Shown here in pieces: positions 1-8,144 of a stretch of DNA of 38,163 nt (its first letter is position 1; each line of letters opens with the position of its first letter). The notes under the pieces were generated by a model that saw only the letters and a program-made list of their open reading frames with translations, ran no database searches and was not told the DNA's origin. The position numbers and the translations under genes are program-made. Origin of the DNA: Myxococcota bacterium. GTDB taxonomy: Bacteria > Myxococcota_A > UBA9160 > UBA4427. Where the stretch lies: assembly GCA_028278345.1 (NCBI GenBank), contig JANQEL010000085.1:1-38163 (forward strand), written 5' to 3'.

Positions 1-105
1 AATAATACGACTCAAAATTGCACGATCATATTCCATCAAAAATGGAAAATGATTGATAAGCCCGCGAGACTGAAATCCCTTATTAGGGTAAATCGTTCCA
101 TCATG
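1..105. other. AT-rich tract of foreign look joined to uvrA
   Basis: This tract is visibly AT-rich while everything after about position 106 is strongly GC-rich. It replaces the 3' end of uvrA: the reading frame leaves recognisable UvrA sequence just after the residues LLAML and stops at 36-38. It holds a 6-bp hairpin (31-36 with 42-47, loop of five). Bases 3-14 equal the first 12 bases of the T7 promoter consensus, but the match ends there. No protein is recognisable in it. It could be the edge of a mobile element or island, a chimeric assembly join, or amplification or cloning debris. Its place at the very edge of the window makes an artefact quite possible. Confidence 0.6.
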
Positions 106-2834
106 AGCATCGCGAGCAGCGTCGCGACGTCGTCGAAGTGGAGCCCGGTGGTGGGTTCGTCGAGCAGATAGAGGGTGGAGCCCGTGGCGCGCTTGGCGAG
201 TTCGCGCGCGAGCTTCACGCGCTGCGCTTCGCCGCCGGAGAGCGTCGCAGCGCTCTGGCCGAGATGGATGTAGCCGAGTCCGACATCCGAAAGCGCTTCC
301 AGGGGACGCCGAACGCGCGGCAGGCTTTCGAACAAGCCGAGGGCTTCTTCGACGGTCAGGTCGAGCACGTCGGCGATCGAGTGTTCGCGGTAGCGCACCG
401 CCAGGGTCTCGGGTGTGTAGCGCGCTCCGCGGCAGCTTTCGCAGGGCACGAAGAGATCGGGCAGGAAGTGCATCTCGACGCGGAGCTGGCCGTCGCCCTC
501 GCAGGTTTCGCAGCGTCCACCCGCCACGTTGAAGGAGAAGCGCCCGGGGCCCCAACCGCGCATTCGCGCTTCGGGGAGCTGCGCGAAGACGTTGCGGATG
601 GCGTCGAAGGCCCCGCTGTAGGTGGCGGGGTTCGAGCGCGGCGAGCGTCCGATCGGGCTCTGGTCGACGTCGATCACCTTGTCGATCGCCTCGAGGCCGG
701 CGAGATGGGTGAAGGCGCCGGGTCGTTCGCGCGAACCGTGCAGCCGTCGCGCGAGCACGCGGTGGAGGGTGGTGTTGATCAGCGTCGACTTCCCCGAACC
801 CGAAACGCCCGTCACCACGGTGAAGGTCCCGAGCGGAATGCGCAGGCGCACGTTCTTGAGATTGTGTTCCGAGCAACCGTCGAGCACCAGCGCGGGCCCC
901 TCTCCCTTGCGGCGATCGCGCGGCACTTCGATTGCGCGTCGCCCCGAGAGATAGGCACCGGTCAGCGAGTGCTCGTTGGCTTCGAGGGCCGTGTGATCAC
1001 CCTGCGCGACGATCTCGCCTCCGTGCACGCCGGCGCCCGGCCCCATGTCGACGATCCAGTCGGCGGCCCGCATGGTGGCTTCGTCGTGTTCGACGACGAC
1101 CACCGTGTTCTGGAGATCGCGCAGGCGCAGGAGACTTTCGATCAGGCGCGCGTTGTCGCGCGCGTGCAAGCCGATCGAAGGCTCGTCGAGGATGTAGAGC
1201 ACGCCCATGAGCTGCGAACCGATCTGGGTGGCGAGGCGGATGCGCTGGGCTTCGCCTCCCGAGAGGGAGGCCGCGGGACGCGAGAGCGTGAGGTAGTGGA
1301 GTCCGACGTCGATCAGGAAACCGAGACGCTCCTCGATCTCGTGGAGCACGCGATCGCAGACCGCGCGCTGCACGCTCGTGAGTTCGAGCTTCGGGAGCGT
1401 TTCGGCCAACCCTGCGATCGAGAGATCGCAGAGTTCGGGAAGCGTGTGGCCGCCGAGCTTCGTGCTCCGGGCCTCGATGCCGAGGCGTGTGCCGTCGCAC
1501 GCGGTGCACGGCGTCGCGACGCGATAGCGCGCGAGGGTCTTCGACGCGCGTTCGTCGGCCTCGCAGCGGCGTTCGAGTTCGTCCACCACGCCGAGCCACG
1601 GGCGCACGACATCCTTCACCTTGCGGCGCCGCCGTCGCCCGGAACGAAGCAGGGCACCCGGAATCGCGATCTCGGGTTTGCCGGTGCCCTGCAGGATGCC
1701 GTTGCGGGCCTTCTTGGGTAGCTCGCGCCAGGGCTTCTCGAGATCGATGCCGTAGTGCTCGGCCAGGGATTCGAGGATCTGCGCGTAGTACCCCGCGGCC
1801 TTGCCGCGAGACCACGGTTCGATGGCCCCGCGTGAAAGCGAGAGCGAAGGGTCGGGGATCAAGCGCTCCGGATCGAACTGCTCTTCGACGCCCAGCCCCG
1901 AACACGTTTCACACGCACCGCGCGGGCTGTTGAACGAGAACAGCGACGGTGCGAGTTCGGGAAACGAAAGGCCGCACTCCAGGCACGCGCGATTACGCGA
2001 GAGCAGCGTCTCGTCGTAGTCGGCCGTTCCGGGGGGTGCGACCATCACCTTCACCATGCCATCGCCGAGGCCCAGCGCCGTTTCGAGGCTCTGCATGATG
2101 CGCGCTTCAGCGCCCTCCTTCAGCACGACGCGATCGACCACGACGTCGATGTCGTGAACCTTGTTGCGCGCGATCGTGATGTCGTCGGCGAGATCGTGGA
2201 ACTCGCCGTCGACGCGGATCTTCACGAAGCCCTTGCGACGCCAGGTGTCGACTTCCTTCTTGTAGGCGCCCTTGCGCCCGCGCACGACCGGGGCGAGCAG
2301 CTGTACGCGGCTGCGTTCTTCGAGGGCCGTGATGCGATCGAGCATCTCCTGCGCCGTCTGTCCCGCGATCGGGTTGCCGCAGGAGGGGCATTCGGGGTCG
2401 CCCGCGCGCGCATATAGAAGACGCAGGTAGTCGGCGATCTCCGTGATGGTGCCCACCGTCGAGCGCGGGCTCTTGTTCGCGCCGCGTTGTTCGATCGAGA
2501 TCGCGGGCGAGAGCCCCTCGACCGAGTCGACGTCGGGCTTTGCCATCTGGTCGAGGAACTGGCGCGCGTAGGCCGAGAGGCTCTCGACGTAGCGGCGCTG
2601 CCCTTCCGCGTAGAGGGTGTCGAAGGCGAGCGACGACTTGCCCGAACCGCTGAGCCCCGTGATCACCACGAGCGAGTTGCGGGGAATGTCGAGATCGACC
2701 CCGCGCAGGTTGTGTTCGCGCGCGCCGCGGATCTCGATGTCGGCGACCTTGCGATCCGGGATGCGCGGGTCGAGCCAACTCGTCGCGGCTTCGCTCACGG
2801 CTGTCTTACGGCTCACGGCTGTTCTGCGGCTCAC
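36..2834 (-). CDS. uvrA: UvrA, excinuclease ABC subunit A, C-terminally truncated
   Basis: DNA-damage sensor ATPase of nucleotide excision repair, working as a dimer with UvrB. Seen: first Walker A GLSGSGKS (residues 60-67 from the GTG at 2834), a CxxC pair followed by a second CxxC pair of the signature-domain zinc module, two [11 protein letters not shown] signatures, second Walker A GVSGSGKS, the C-terminal zinc module (CETC...CESC) and the second Walker B ([13 protein letters not shown]). After LLAML the sequence turns into about 23 unrelated residues encoded by AT-rich DNA. The H-loop (VIEHN in the family) and the C-terminus, 75-80 residues, are missing, so this copy is probably inactive or wrongly assembled. 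In-frame GTG starts exist at 2834, 2816 and 2798, one per copy of an 18-bp repeat. I chose 2834 because it forms a GTGA overlap with the upstream stop and has GGAA six bases before it. All three give an N-terminal extension compared with E. coli UvrA. Confidence 0.9.
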   Translation of the reverse strand: MSRRTAVSRKTAVSEAATSWLDPRIPDRKVADIEIRGAREHNLRGVDLDIPRNSLVVITGLSGSGKSSLAFDTLYAEGQRRYVESLSAYARQFLDQMAKPDVDSVEGLSPAISIEQRGANKSPRSTVGTITEIADYLRLLYARAGDPECPSCGNPIAGQTAQEMLDRITALEERSRVQLLAPVVRGRKGAYKKEVDTWRRKGFVKIRVDGEFHDLADDITIARNKVHDIDVVVDRVVLKEGAEARIMQSLETALGLGDGMVKVMVAPPGTADYDETLLSRNRACLECGLSFPELAPSLFSFNSPRGACETCSGLGVEEQFDPERLIPDPSLSLSRGAIEPWSRGKAAGYYAQILESLAEHYGIDLEKPWRELPKKARNGILQGTGKPEIAIPGALLRSGRRRRRKVKDVVRPWLGVVDELERRCEADERASKTLARYRVATPCTACDGTRLGIEARSTKLGGHTLPELCDLSIAGLAETLPKLELTSVQRAVCDRVLHEIEERLGFLIDVGLHYLTLSRPAASLSGGEAQRIRLATQIGSQLMGVLYILDEPSIGLHARDNARLIESLLRLRDLQNTVVVVEHDEATMRAADWIVDMGPGAGVHGGEIVAQGDHTALEANEHSLTGAYLSGRRAIEVPRDRRKGEGPALVLDGCSEHNLKNVRLRIPLGTFTVVTGVSGSGKSTLINTTLHRVLARRLHGSRERPGAFTHLAGLEAIDKVIDVDQSPIGRSPRSNPATYSGAFDAIRNVFAQLPEARMRGWGPGRFSFNVAGGRCETCEGDGQLRVEMHFLPDLFVPCESCRGARYTPETLAVRYREHSIADVLDLTVEEALGLFESLPRVRRPLEALSDVGLGYIHLGQSAATLSGGEAQRVKLARELAKRATGSTLYLLDEPTTGLHFDDVATLLAMLMMERFTLIRDFSLAGLSIIFHF

Positions 2835-2847
2835 GGCTGTTCCGCGG
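2794..2847. repeat. 18-bp tandem triplication at the surA-like/uvrA junction
   Basis: Three adjacent 18-bp units (2794-2811, 2812-2829, 2830-2847) share CTCACGGCTGT and end in CGG. On the minus strand each unit carries the same CCGTGAGC, a stop codon for the SurA-like frame and a GTG start for the uvrA frame. The SurA-like tail (AEQP-stop) is therefore present three times, and uvrA gains one or two six-residue units (consensus TAVSRR). Confidence 0.9.
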
Positions 2848-3853
2848 AAGCCTCGGCGACGCTCGATGCCGCGTAGACCCCCATGCGCTGGATGTAGGTG
2901 GCTTCGCGCAGCTGGTTGACCCAGCGCAGGTACTCCTCCTCGGTCTTCTGGCGGAAGAGGTCGTTCTCGATCATCGGGCGTGCGGATTCGAGGGTCATGG
3001 GTTGGAACAGGCGGCGGTCGACGAGTTCGAGAAGGTTGCAGCCGAAGGGCATCTCGATCACGCGACTCACGGGGTTGAGTTCGTTGAGCGCGAGGAGTTC
3101 CGCGCCCATCCAACCCGCGAGGTCGTCGAGGTGGATCCAGCCGAGGTCGCCACCGGTTTCGGGGCTGGCGTTCGAGATGCTCTGCGCGACCTGCTGAAAA
3201 CTCGCGCGGCCATCGACGATCATCTCACGCGCCTTGGCCACTTCGGCGCAGACGGCGTCGCGGCTCATCGGGTTTTCGGGATCGAAGAGCACCATGATGT
3301 GGCGCAGGTGTACTTCCTCGCCGCCTTCGCGTTGTTCGCCGAAGCGCTTCTGGAATTCCACGCCGACTTCGGCGTCGGTGATCTGCACCTTCGAGCGCAC
3401 CATGGTGGAGAGCACCTTGTTGCGCTCGATCTCGCCTTTGATCTTTTCGCGGTAGTCCTCGAACGTCATGCCGTAGCCGGCGACGCTCTCGGTGAGCTGG
3501 CCGAGGCTGAGCCCGGTGTCGTCCGCGATCGAGCGGATGGCGGTATCGATCTCGGCCGTGGTCGCGCTGAGTTCGAGGCGCTTGACCACGGCCTCGATCA
3601 AGCGGTCTTCGATCAGCCGCTCGAGGGCGTCCTTGCGCAGTTGCAGGAACTGCTCTTCAGGCAGCCCGGCTTCGCGCATCCGTTCGAGGGTGGGCCGCGC
3701 GAGCTCTTCGATCTCCGAGGCGAGCACCACCTGATCGCCGACCTGGGCGGCGATGCCGTCGACGAGGATTTCCTCGCCGAGCGCCGGCGACACGAGGAGC
3801 GCCGCCACCGCCGCGACGACGGCGAGGGAAGTTCGGAGTCGGAATCGGGACAT
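2831..3853 (-). CDS. SurA-like periplasmic peptidyl-prolyl isomerase/chaperone
   Basis: Probable outer-membrane-protein chaperone with a parvulin domain. The 340-residue product starts with an Arg-containing n-region and a hydrophobic stretch, with likely cleavage after ALG (about residue 26), which fits periplasmic export. A SurA N-terminal-like helical domain follows (about 27-165, with ASEIEE and the [10 protein letters not shown] helix). One parvulin rotamase domain spans about 180-285, with LRHIMV near its start and GGDLGW inside. E. coli SurA has two parvulin domains; this protein has one. I chose ATG 3853 over 3865 because GAGGAAGAG lies just before it. The gene overlaps or abuts uvrA through the triplicated junction, so the two are probably co-transcribed. 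PpiD or a foldase-type PrsA role is possible, but the lack of a membrane anchor favours SurA-like. Confidence 0.85.
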   Translation of the reverse strand: MSRFRLRTSLAVVAAVAALLVSPALGEEILVDGIAAQVGDQVVLASEIEELARPTLERMREAGLPEEQFLQLRKDALERLIEDRLIEAVVKRLELSATTAEIDTAIRSIADDTGLSLGQLTESVAGYGMTFEDYREKIKGEIERNKVLSTMVRSKVQITDAEVGVEFQKRFGEQREGGEEVHLRHIMVLFDPENPMSRDAVCAEVAKAREMIVDGRASFQQVAQSISNASPETGGDLGWIHLDDLAGWMGAELLALNELNPVSRVIEMPFGCNLLELVDRRLFQPMTLESARPMIENDLFRQKTEEEYLRWVNQLREATYIQRMGVYAASSVAEASAEQP

Positions 3854-4095
3854 GCTCTTCCTCATGGGGGCGCGCAGTCTAGCAACCGCGCCGGCACTTC
3901 CCCGATGAGACGCCTTCGCCGGGCGATCTGTTCGCCGAGCGCCGAAATCGACACGGCGATTGCCGGTTACGGCGTGCGCCGCGGCCCTGCTCGCCGTGAC
4001 GGTGCGACGAGAGGGCTCTCACGCGTGGCACCGCCCTTGCAATTTCCGACTCGTCGGAGAGACCCCCAACGCGAGAAGAAAGAGAGGAATGCACG

Positions 4096-4515
4096 ATGCT
4101 GGCAAACAAGATTCTCGCGCTGGCCGCCGCCGTGAGCGGCCTGGCGTGCGCGACCCCACAGACGATCAACGTCGTCACCGTCCCCGCCGATGCGGCGATC
4201 AGTGTCGATGACGAATTCGTGGGCCACTCGCCGGCGGCCTTCACGATGAAGGACGTCGACGATTTCGAAACGCTTCGAATCGCGGCCGAGCGCGCCGGCT
4301 ACGAGACCGAGGTCAAGACGGTTTCGAAGCGGCCGGGTGGCCTGTTCCCGAGCAAGGTCTATCTGCAGCTCGACGGCGCGCGTGTGCGATCGGTCCCGGC
4401 CGAAGCCGCGGGTCCGTCGCAGCAGACGAGAGCCTTCGCGCCCTCTTCCTACTACGAGGTCAAGTGCCACCTCGACGAAGTGGGTTCGAGTCGTGAGGAA
4501 GCACCGCCGCGCTAG
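4096..4515 (+). CDS. Small exported PEGA-domain-like protein
   Basis: 139 residues. The N-terminus is a hydrophobic signal-like segment (about residues 5-17) ending in GLAC at 15-18. Cys18 could be lipidated, although the residue at -3 is Gly, so the lipobox is poor. The rest resembles a PEGA domain: VPADAAISVDDEFVG (turn with repeated small and acidic residues, 33-47), then GYETEVKTV (about 68-76). PEGA domains are usually carried by surface or periplasmic proteins of deltaproteobacteria and spirochaetes. AGAGGA lies seven bases before the ATG. The 230 bases upstream (3866-4095) hold no gene I can support. The product has no enzyme motif, and its function is unknown. Confidence 0.75.
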   Translation: MLANKILALAAAVSGLACATPQTINVVTVPADAAISVDDEFVGHSPAAFTMKDVDDFETLRIAAERAGYETEVKTVSKRPGGLFPSKVYLQLDGARVRSVPAEAAGPSQQTRAFAPSSYYEVKCHLDEVGSSREEAPPR

Positions 4516-4531
4516 AGGTTGGACGCAGGGT

Positions 4532-5533
4532 TCAGGCGGCGACAGAGGGCGTCTTCGCGACCTCGCGGCCTCGCGCGGGTGGTTCGAGCTTCCACCTGGA
4601 TGGGTCGAGCAGGGTCGCGGGCAACTCGGGTACGCGTCGCGCGATGCGGTGGAGTGTCGCGGGCGTGGGTGCTGGGGCGCTCGCCGCCTCGATCAGGCCG
4701 CGAAGCTGTTCCGGCGACTCGCATCCAAGGACCGGGGTCGCCCCCTCGAGGCTCGCCGCGAAGGCGAGGAAGAGATGCTCGGTGGTGGTCTCGAGGGCTT
4801 GAACGGTGCCGCGCATCTCCTGCAGCGGTTGTTCGAAACCGCGAAGCCGCGCGGGCAGCTTCTCGGGTTGCATGAACGCGACGCCCTGGAGATAGACGCT
4901 GCGCACGAACACGCGCTTGCCCGCCTCGGCGGCGGCGGCGAAGTAACCCGCGCGCGATAGACGTTGATCGAACAGGCTGCCTGCGACCTGGATGACCTCG
5001 ATCTCGGGGATGCGCAAGGCGGCTCGGGCTTCGCCGGGGCTCGCCGCCGAAACGCCGAGGGCGCGGATCGCGCCGTTCTCGCGTTCGCGAAGCAGGCGGC
5101 GGAGGATCGCGCCCTCCCCTGCGTCGATGTGTTCGAAGCGATGGAAGAGAACGACGTCGAGGGCTTCGCGGCGCAGGGCTTCGCGGCTTTGCGCGAGGCT
5201 GCGCCCGAGGTTCGCCAGGGCCTGGGCGGTCGTCGTGCCGCCGCGTGCGATGGTGGGGTCGAGCTTCGTCACGATCTCGAAGGCATCTTCGAGTCCGCTG
5301 GTTTCGAGCACCGCACCGATCAGCTGCTCGCTCTCTCCGTAGCCTCGCGCGGTGTCGAGGGTGGCGATGCCGGCGCGGTGCGCCACCTCGAGCATCTCGA
5401 CGGCGTCGTGGAACTCCGGTGCGCCGCTTCGGTTGTTGATGCCGTAGCGCCCACTCCACTGCGCGGTGCCGAGTGCGAACTCGATTCGCGACTCGCCCTG
5501 TTCTTCTCTCGTTTCTTCCGTGTGTTCGCTCAC
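4532..5533 (-). CDS. Aldo/keto reductase
   Basis: NAD(P)H-dependent oxidoreductase of the aldo/keto reductase barrel family, 333 residues, cytoplasmic. All four catalytic positions are visible: Asp60 (LDTARGYG), Tyr65, Lys90 (VTKLDP) and His131 (LFHRFEH). The start is GTG 5533, which forms a GTGA overlap with the stop of the upstream SDR gene. Longer in-frame versions would run into that gene. It is the last gene of a three-gene unit after a cytidylyltransferase and a PtmA-like SDR, so I infer that it reduces or rearranges a sugar intermediate. The same AKR subfamily occurs next to SpsF-type genes in surface-glycan loci, as I recall. The substrate cannot be read from the sequence. Confidence 0.9.
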   Translation of the reverse strand: MSEHTEETREEQGESRIEFALGTAQWSGRYGINNRSGAPEFHDAVEMLEVAHRAGIATLDTARGYGESEQLIGAVLETSGLEDAFEIVTKLDPTIARGGTTTAQALANLGRSLAQSREALRREALDVVLFHRFEHIDAGEGAILRRLLRERENGAIRALGVSAASPGEARAALRIPEIEVIQVAGSLFDQRLSRAGYFAAAAEAGKRVFVRSVYLQGVAFMQPEKLPARLRGFEQPLQEMRGTVQALETTTEHLFLAFAASLEGATPVLGCESPEQLRGLIEAASAPAPTPATLHRIARRVPELPATLLDPSRWKLEPPARGREVAKTPSVAA

Positions 5534-6351
5534 CAGGCTGTCCAGCCTCCGTCGACCATCAGGTCGTGTCCGGTCATGAAACTCGCGCCATCGCACAGCA
5601 GGAAGGCGACGGGGGTGCCGATCTCGTGCGCCTCACCGACTCGCCCGAGCGGAATGCGCGCCGCGAGTTCGCCGATGAATTCGGGGGCTTCGCGCACGGC
5701 TTCGGAGGGAAAGGGGCCGGGGCTCACGCAGTTCACGCGGATGCCGCGTGGCGCGAGCTCGACCGCGACGTGACGTGTGAGCTGCACGATGCCGGCCTTC
5801 GCGGCGCCGTAGACGGGGGGGCTCGCGAATGCAGGCGTGTGGCGATACGCATCGGGTTGCGGTGCGACGCCGCCGTAGATGGTGGCGATGTTGACGATCG
5901 CGGCGCCCGCGCGCATACGCGCCGCGGCGGCCTGCATCGCCATCGCGCAAGCGGAGATCGCCTTTCCCGCGGCGGTTTCGAAGTGCGCGCGTTCGAGAGA
6001 GCCGAAGCCCTGCGCGTTCGCGACCGCGGCCTGTGCGGGATGGGCGTTGTTCACCCAGCCGTGCACTTCGCCGGCTTCGCGTTCGATGCGATCGAGCACG
6101 CGTTCGATGTCTTCGTCGCACGTGATGTCGGCGACCTCGGCGACGACCCGGCCAGCTAGCCCCATGGCCTTGGCTTCGCTGCAGACGTCGTCGAGCTTCG
6201 ACTGCGTGCGGCCGCAGATCACCACGGTGGCTCCGGCCCGTGCCATCGCGTGGGCGATCGCGCGGCCGAGCGGGCTGCTGCCGCCCGTCACACCGATTCC
6301 GCGACCGGTCAGGTCGACGAGGGGTGTCGCAGCGTTCTTCACGTCGTTCAT
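5530..6351 (-). CDS. Short-chain dehydrogenase, PtmA-like
   Basis: NAD(P)-dependent oxidoreductase with a Rossmann fold, 273 residues. Seen: cofactor loop TGGSSPLG (about 22-29), NNAH at the place of the family NNAG, Tyr and Lys in YGAAK, and RVNCVSPGP near the C-terminus. The segment NIATIYG...P...Y...KAG closely recalls PtmA, the flagellin-modification SDR of Campylobacter. The residue usually Ser in the catalytic triad reads as Thr (IATIYG). ATG 6351 overlaps the stop of the cytidylyltransferase gene as ATGA, and its own stop overlaps the reductase start, so translation is probably coupled throughout. Probable role: oxidation or reduction of a sugar precursor for a glycan (inference). Confidence 0.9.
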   Translation of the reverse strand: MNDVKNAATPLVDLTGRGIGVTGGSSPLGRAIAHAMARAGATVVICGRTQSKLDDVCSEAKAMGLAGRVVAEVADITCDEDIERVLDRIEREAGEVHGWVNNAHPAQAAVANAQGFGSLERAHFETAAGKAISACAMAMQAAAARMRAGAAIVNIATIYGGVAPQPDAYRHTPAFASPPVYGAAKAGIVQLTRHVAVELAPRGIRVNCVSPGPFPSEAVREAPEFIGELAARIPLGRVGEAHEIGTPVAFLLCDGASFMTGHDLMVDGGWTAW

Positions 6352-7103
6352 CCAGCCTCCACGGGCTTCTGTTCGATCTCCGCGTTGATCGCGACGATCT
6401 CGGGACGACGGTCGAGCAGGGCGACCATCTCGGGATAGGTGATGCAAAGCGCGCGCGGGCCGAAGAGTGCGAAGGCGCTGCGCGCCATCGCGAGGTCCTC
6501 GAAGGTGTCGACGGTGAAGCGCCAATCGGGGCGCGCCGGCCAGGCTTCGGGAATCGGGCAGACCTTCGGTTCGCACTGCTTTGCCAGCCACGACACCACG
6601 TGGGCGCGGTGGTGTTCCTCGGCCTGTGGAATCGCGGCCTCGCTCTCGATCACGGCGGCCGCGTTCGCGAGCTGCAGGCCGAAGCCCAGCGGCAGGCTGC
6701 GCGCGCCGTTGGCGTCGCCGACGAACTCGATCAGGGGAAGGTCCTTGCCTTCGGCATCCCGAGCGTCGAGCAGACGGTCGACCGCCTGGCCGCTCACGAA
6801 GGGGTTGTCGCCCGTCACGCGCACGAACCACTCGGGGCGCTCTTCTCGCAGGATCGCGGTGAAGCGCGAGAGCACATCATGTTCGTCGCCGCGGTAGACC
6901 CGCAGCCCGAGGCTGTGCCCCCAGGCTTCGGTGACGTCGTCTTCGGGCCGGTCGCTCGTGGCCAGCCACCAGCGAGAAATCCGCGAGGCGCGGAGCCGGG
7001 TGGCGATGACTTCGAGCATCGGCCGACCGCCGATCGGCGCGAGAATCTTGCCCGGCAGCCGGCTCGACCCCATGCGGGCCTGGATGATCCCGATGACCGA
7101 CAT
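6348..7103 (-). CDS. SpsF-type cytidylyltransferase
   Basis: Probable nucleotidyltransferase activating a sugar acid or sugar with CTP, 251 residues, cytoplasmic. The N-terminus IIQARMGSSRLPGK (residues 5-18) is the nucleotide-binding signature shared by SpsF, CMP-NeuAc synthetase and KdsB families. RVTGDNPF (about 94-101) carries the expected metal-binding Asp. GGGGAA lies about six bases before the ATG. It is the first gene of the three-gene unit, so the unit may start with sugar activation and continue with the SDR and AKR. The shared region with the divergent TetR gene (7104-7399) may hold its promoter, but I see no convincing -35/-10 pair. Confidence 0.88.
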   Translation of the reverse strand: MSVIGIIQARMGSSRLPGKILAPIGGRPMLEVIATRLRASRISRWWLATSDRPEDDVTEAWGHSLGLRVYRGDEHDVLSRFTAILREERPEWFVRVTGDNPFVSGQAVDRLLDARDAEGKDLPLIEFVGDANGARSLPLGFGLQLANAAAVIESEAAIPQAEEHHRAHVVSWLAKQCEPKVCPIPEAWPARPDWRFTVDTFEDLAMARSAFALFGPRALCITYPEMVALLDRRPEIVAINAEIEQKPVEAG

Positions 7104-7303
7104 TTTCCCGTTCCCCCGCTTGCGAACCGCCCGCGGCGTCGCAGATCGAAACGCCGCCGTGCAATCCGGGTTTCAGCCTGGAAGCCCGGGCGGCGTGAGG
7201 ACGCACACGGGCTTTCCCAAGGCAAGTCGGGGGAGTCCGGGGGGAATTACAAGTTTCGTGCCGCTCGATTGCCGCTCGCTGAGAGGCTTCGTAGACTTCC
7301 TCG

Positions 7304-7321
7304 CCAGATCCCGATATCTGG
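7304..7321. promoter_or_regulatory. Inverted repeat, candidate operator 1 for TetR gene at 7400
   Basis: CCAGAT (7304-7309) and ATCTGG (7316-7321) form a perfect inverted repeat with a six-base spacer, in the 296-base region between the divergent cytidylyltransferase and TetR genes. TetR proteins commonly bind such sites near their own gene. The assignment is inferred from location. Confidence 0.4.
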
Positions 7322-7345
7322 ATCTCCTGGCCGCAGAGCGTTCTT

Positions 7346-7357
7346 GATAGATCTATC
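7346..7357. promoter_or_regulatory. 12-bp perfect palindrome, candidate operator 2 for TetR gene at 7400
   Basis: GATAGATCTATC reads the same on both strands and lies 42 bases before the TetR start. It stands out against the GC-rich surroundings. Possible autoregulatory site, possibly also acting on the divergent glycan genes. Confidence 0.45.
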
Positions 7358-7399
7358 CCGATCGTTCAGAGTGGCCTGATCGCAATCTGGAGGCACGAG

Positions 7400-8086
7400 A
7401 TGGCGCAACCCACTCCGCCCACCCATCCCGCCCGACCTCCCGCGAAGCGGGGAGCCGGCGGCGGCCGACCGCCGCGGGATCCCTCGCTGGTGCGCCGGCG
7501 CTTGCTGGACGCCGCCACCCGCCGCTTCGCAGCCGCGGGCTTCGAAGGGGTGAATTCGAACCAGATCGCCCGCGAAGCCGGGGTCGGCGTCGGCACCTTC
7601 TACAACCACTTCCGCGACAAGCACGAGGTTCATCAGGCCCTCGTGCTCGACACCCTCGAAGGCCTGCAGGCCGCGGTGGCCGAGGCCGCGGCTCCGCCCG
7701 AAGCGCCGCTCGAGGATCAGGTGCGCGCCCTCGTCCAGGCGGTGCTCGGATTCGCGGAGGGCGACCCCGATCGCTTCCGCGTGGCCTTCGGTGCGGAGGC
7801 GGCGCCGCATCGCGCGCCTCGCAGTGTGCGCGCCGCGGGTGAGAACGCGACGGCTTCCCGTGCCCAGGTGGGTTACTCGACGCGCGCCACCGAACGCAGG
7901 CTCGAGCAGCTTCGCAACAGTGGAGCGCTCGAACGCGCGGTCGACCCCGCCGTGGCCGCGCGCGCCTTCGTGGCGATGCAGAACGATGTCGTTTGTTGGT
8001 GGCTCGACGATCGGAGTCGTGCGACACGTGACGGTGTCATCGAAACTCTCGTGCGATTGCATCCCGCGATCGCTGCGCGACGCTGA
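7400..8086 (+). CDS. TetR-family transcriptional regulator
   Basis: Ligand-responsive DNA-binding protein of 228 residues. A basic, proline-rich N-terminal arm (about 1-35) precedes a TetR helix-turn-helix (about 36-80) with the typical NQIAREAGVGVGTFYNHF signature. The C-terminal ligand and dimer domain is alpha-helical, with no recognisable ligand signature. The start is supported by GGAGG at 7389-7393. Two inverted repeats upstream may be its operators. It is divergent from the cytidylyltransferase operon and convergent with a second TetR gene, and a palindromic repeat at 8114-8131 lies between the two ends. Confidence 0.92.
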   Translation: MAQPTPPTHPARPPAKRGAGGGRPPRDPSLVRRRLLDAATRRFAAAGFEGVNSNQIAREAGVGVGTFYNHFRDKHEVHQALVLDTLEGLQAAVAEAAAPPEAPLEDQVRALVQAVLGFAEGDPDRFRVAFGAEAAPHRAPRSVRAAGENATASRAQVGYSTRATERRLEQLRNSGALERAVDPAVAARAFVAMQNDVVCWWLDDRSRATRDGVIETLVRLHPAIAARR

Positions 8087-8113
8087 CGCACTGCACCCAC
8101 ATAGCGGAGTTCA

Positions 8114-8131
8114 ACTGGATTCGAATCCAGT
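8114..8131. repeat. Palindromic repeat copy 1 (ACTGGATT-AATCCAGT type)
   Basis: A perfect 18-bp palindrome lies in the 58-base gap between two convergent TetR genes. The same core (CAACTGGAT...ATCCAG) occurs at 24523-24544 and, degenerate, at 22653-22675. Similarity to copy 3 seems to extend past the palindrome (ACGCG.G.CGGC). It could serve as a bidirectional terminator, but there is no T-run. Confidence 0.6.
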
Positions 8132-8144
8132 GAAACGCGTGCGG

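Noticed and set aside
3..14. Match to the first 12 bases of the T7 promoter
   Set aside because: The match stops before the CTATAG part needed for function. As a promoter it is rejected; it is mentioned only as a possible hint of an artefact.
138..1721. Long open frame on the plus strand opposite uvrA
   Set aside because: It lies wholly over the conserved UvrA frame. Its residues are low-complexity Arg/Ala/Gly/Glu, as expected for antisense of GC-rich DNA.
8111..8132. tRNA-like T-arm (TTCGAATCC)
   Set aside because: The pairing is a simple palindrome; no D-arm, anticodon arm or acceptor stem can be folded around it.
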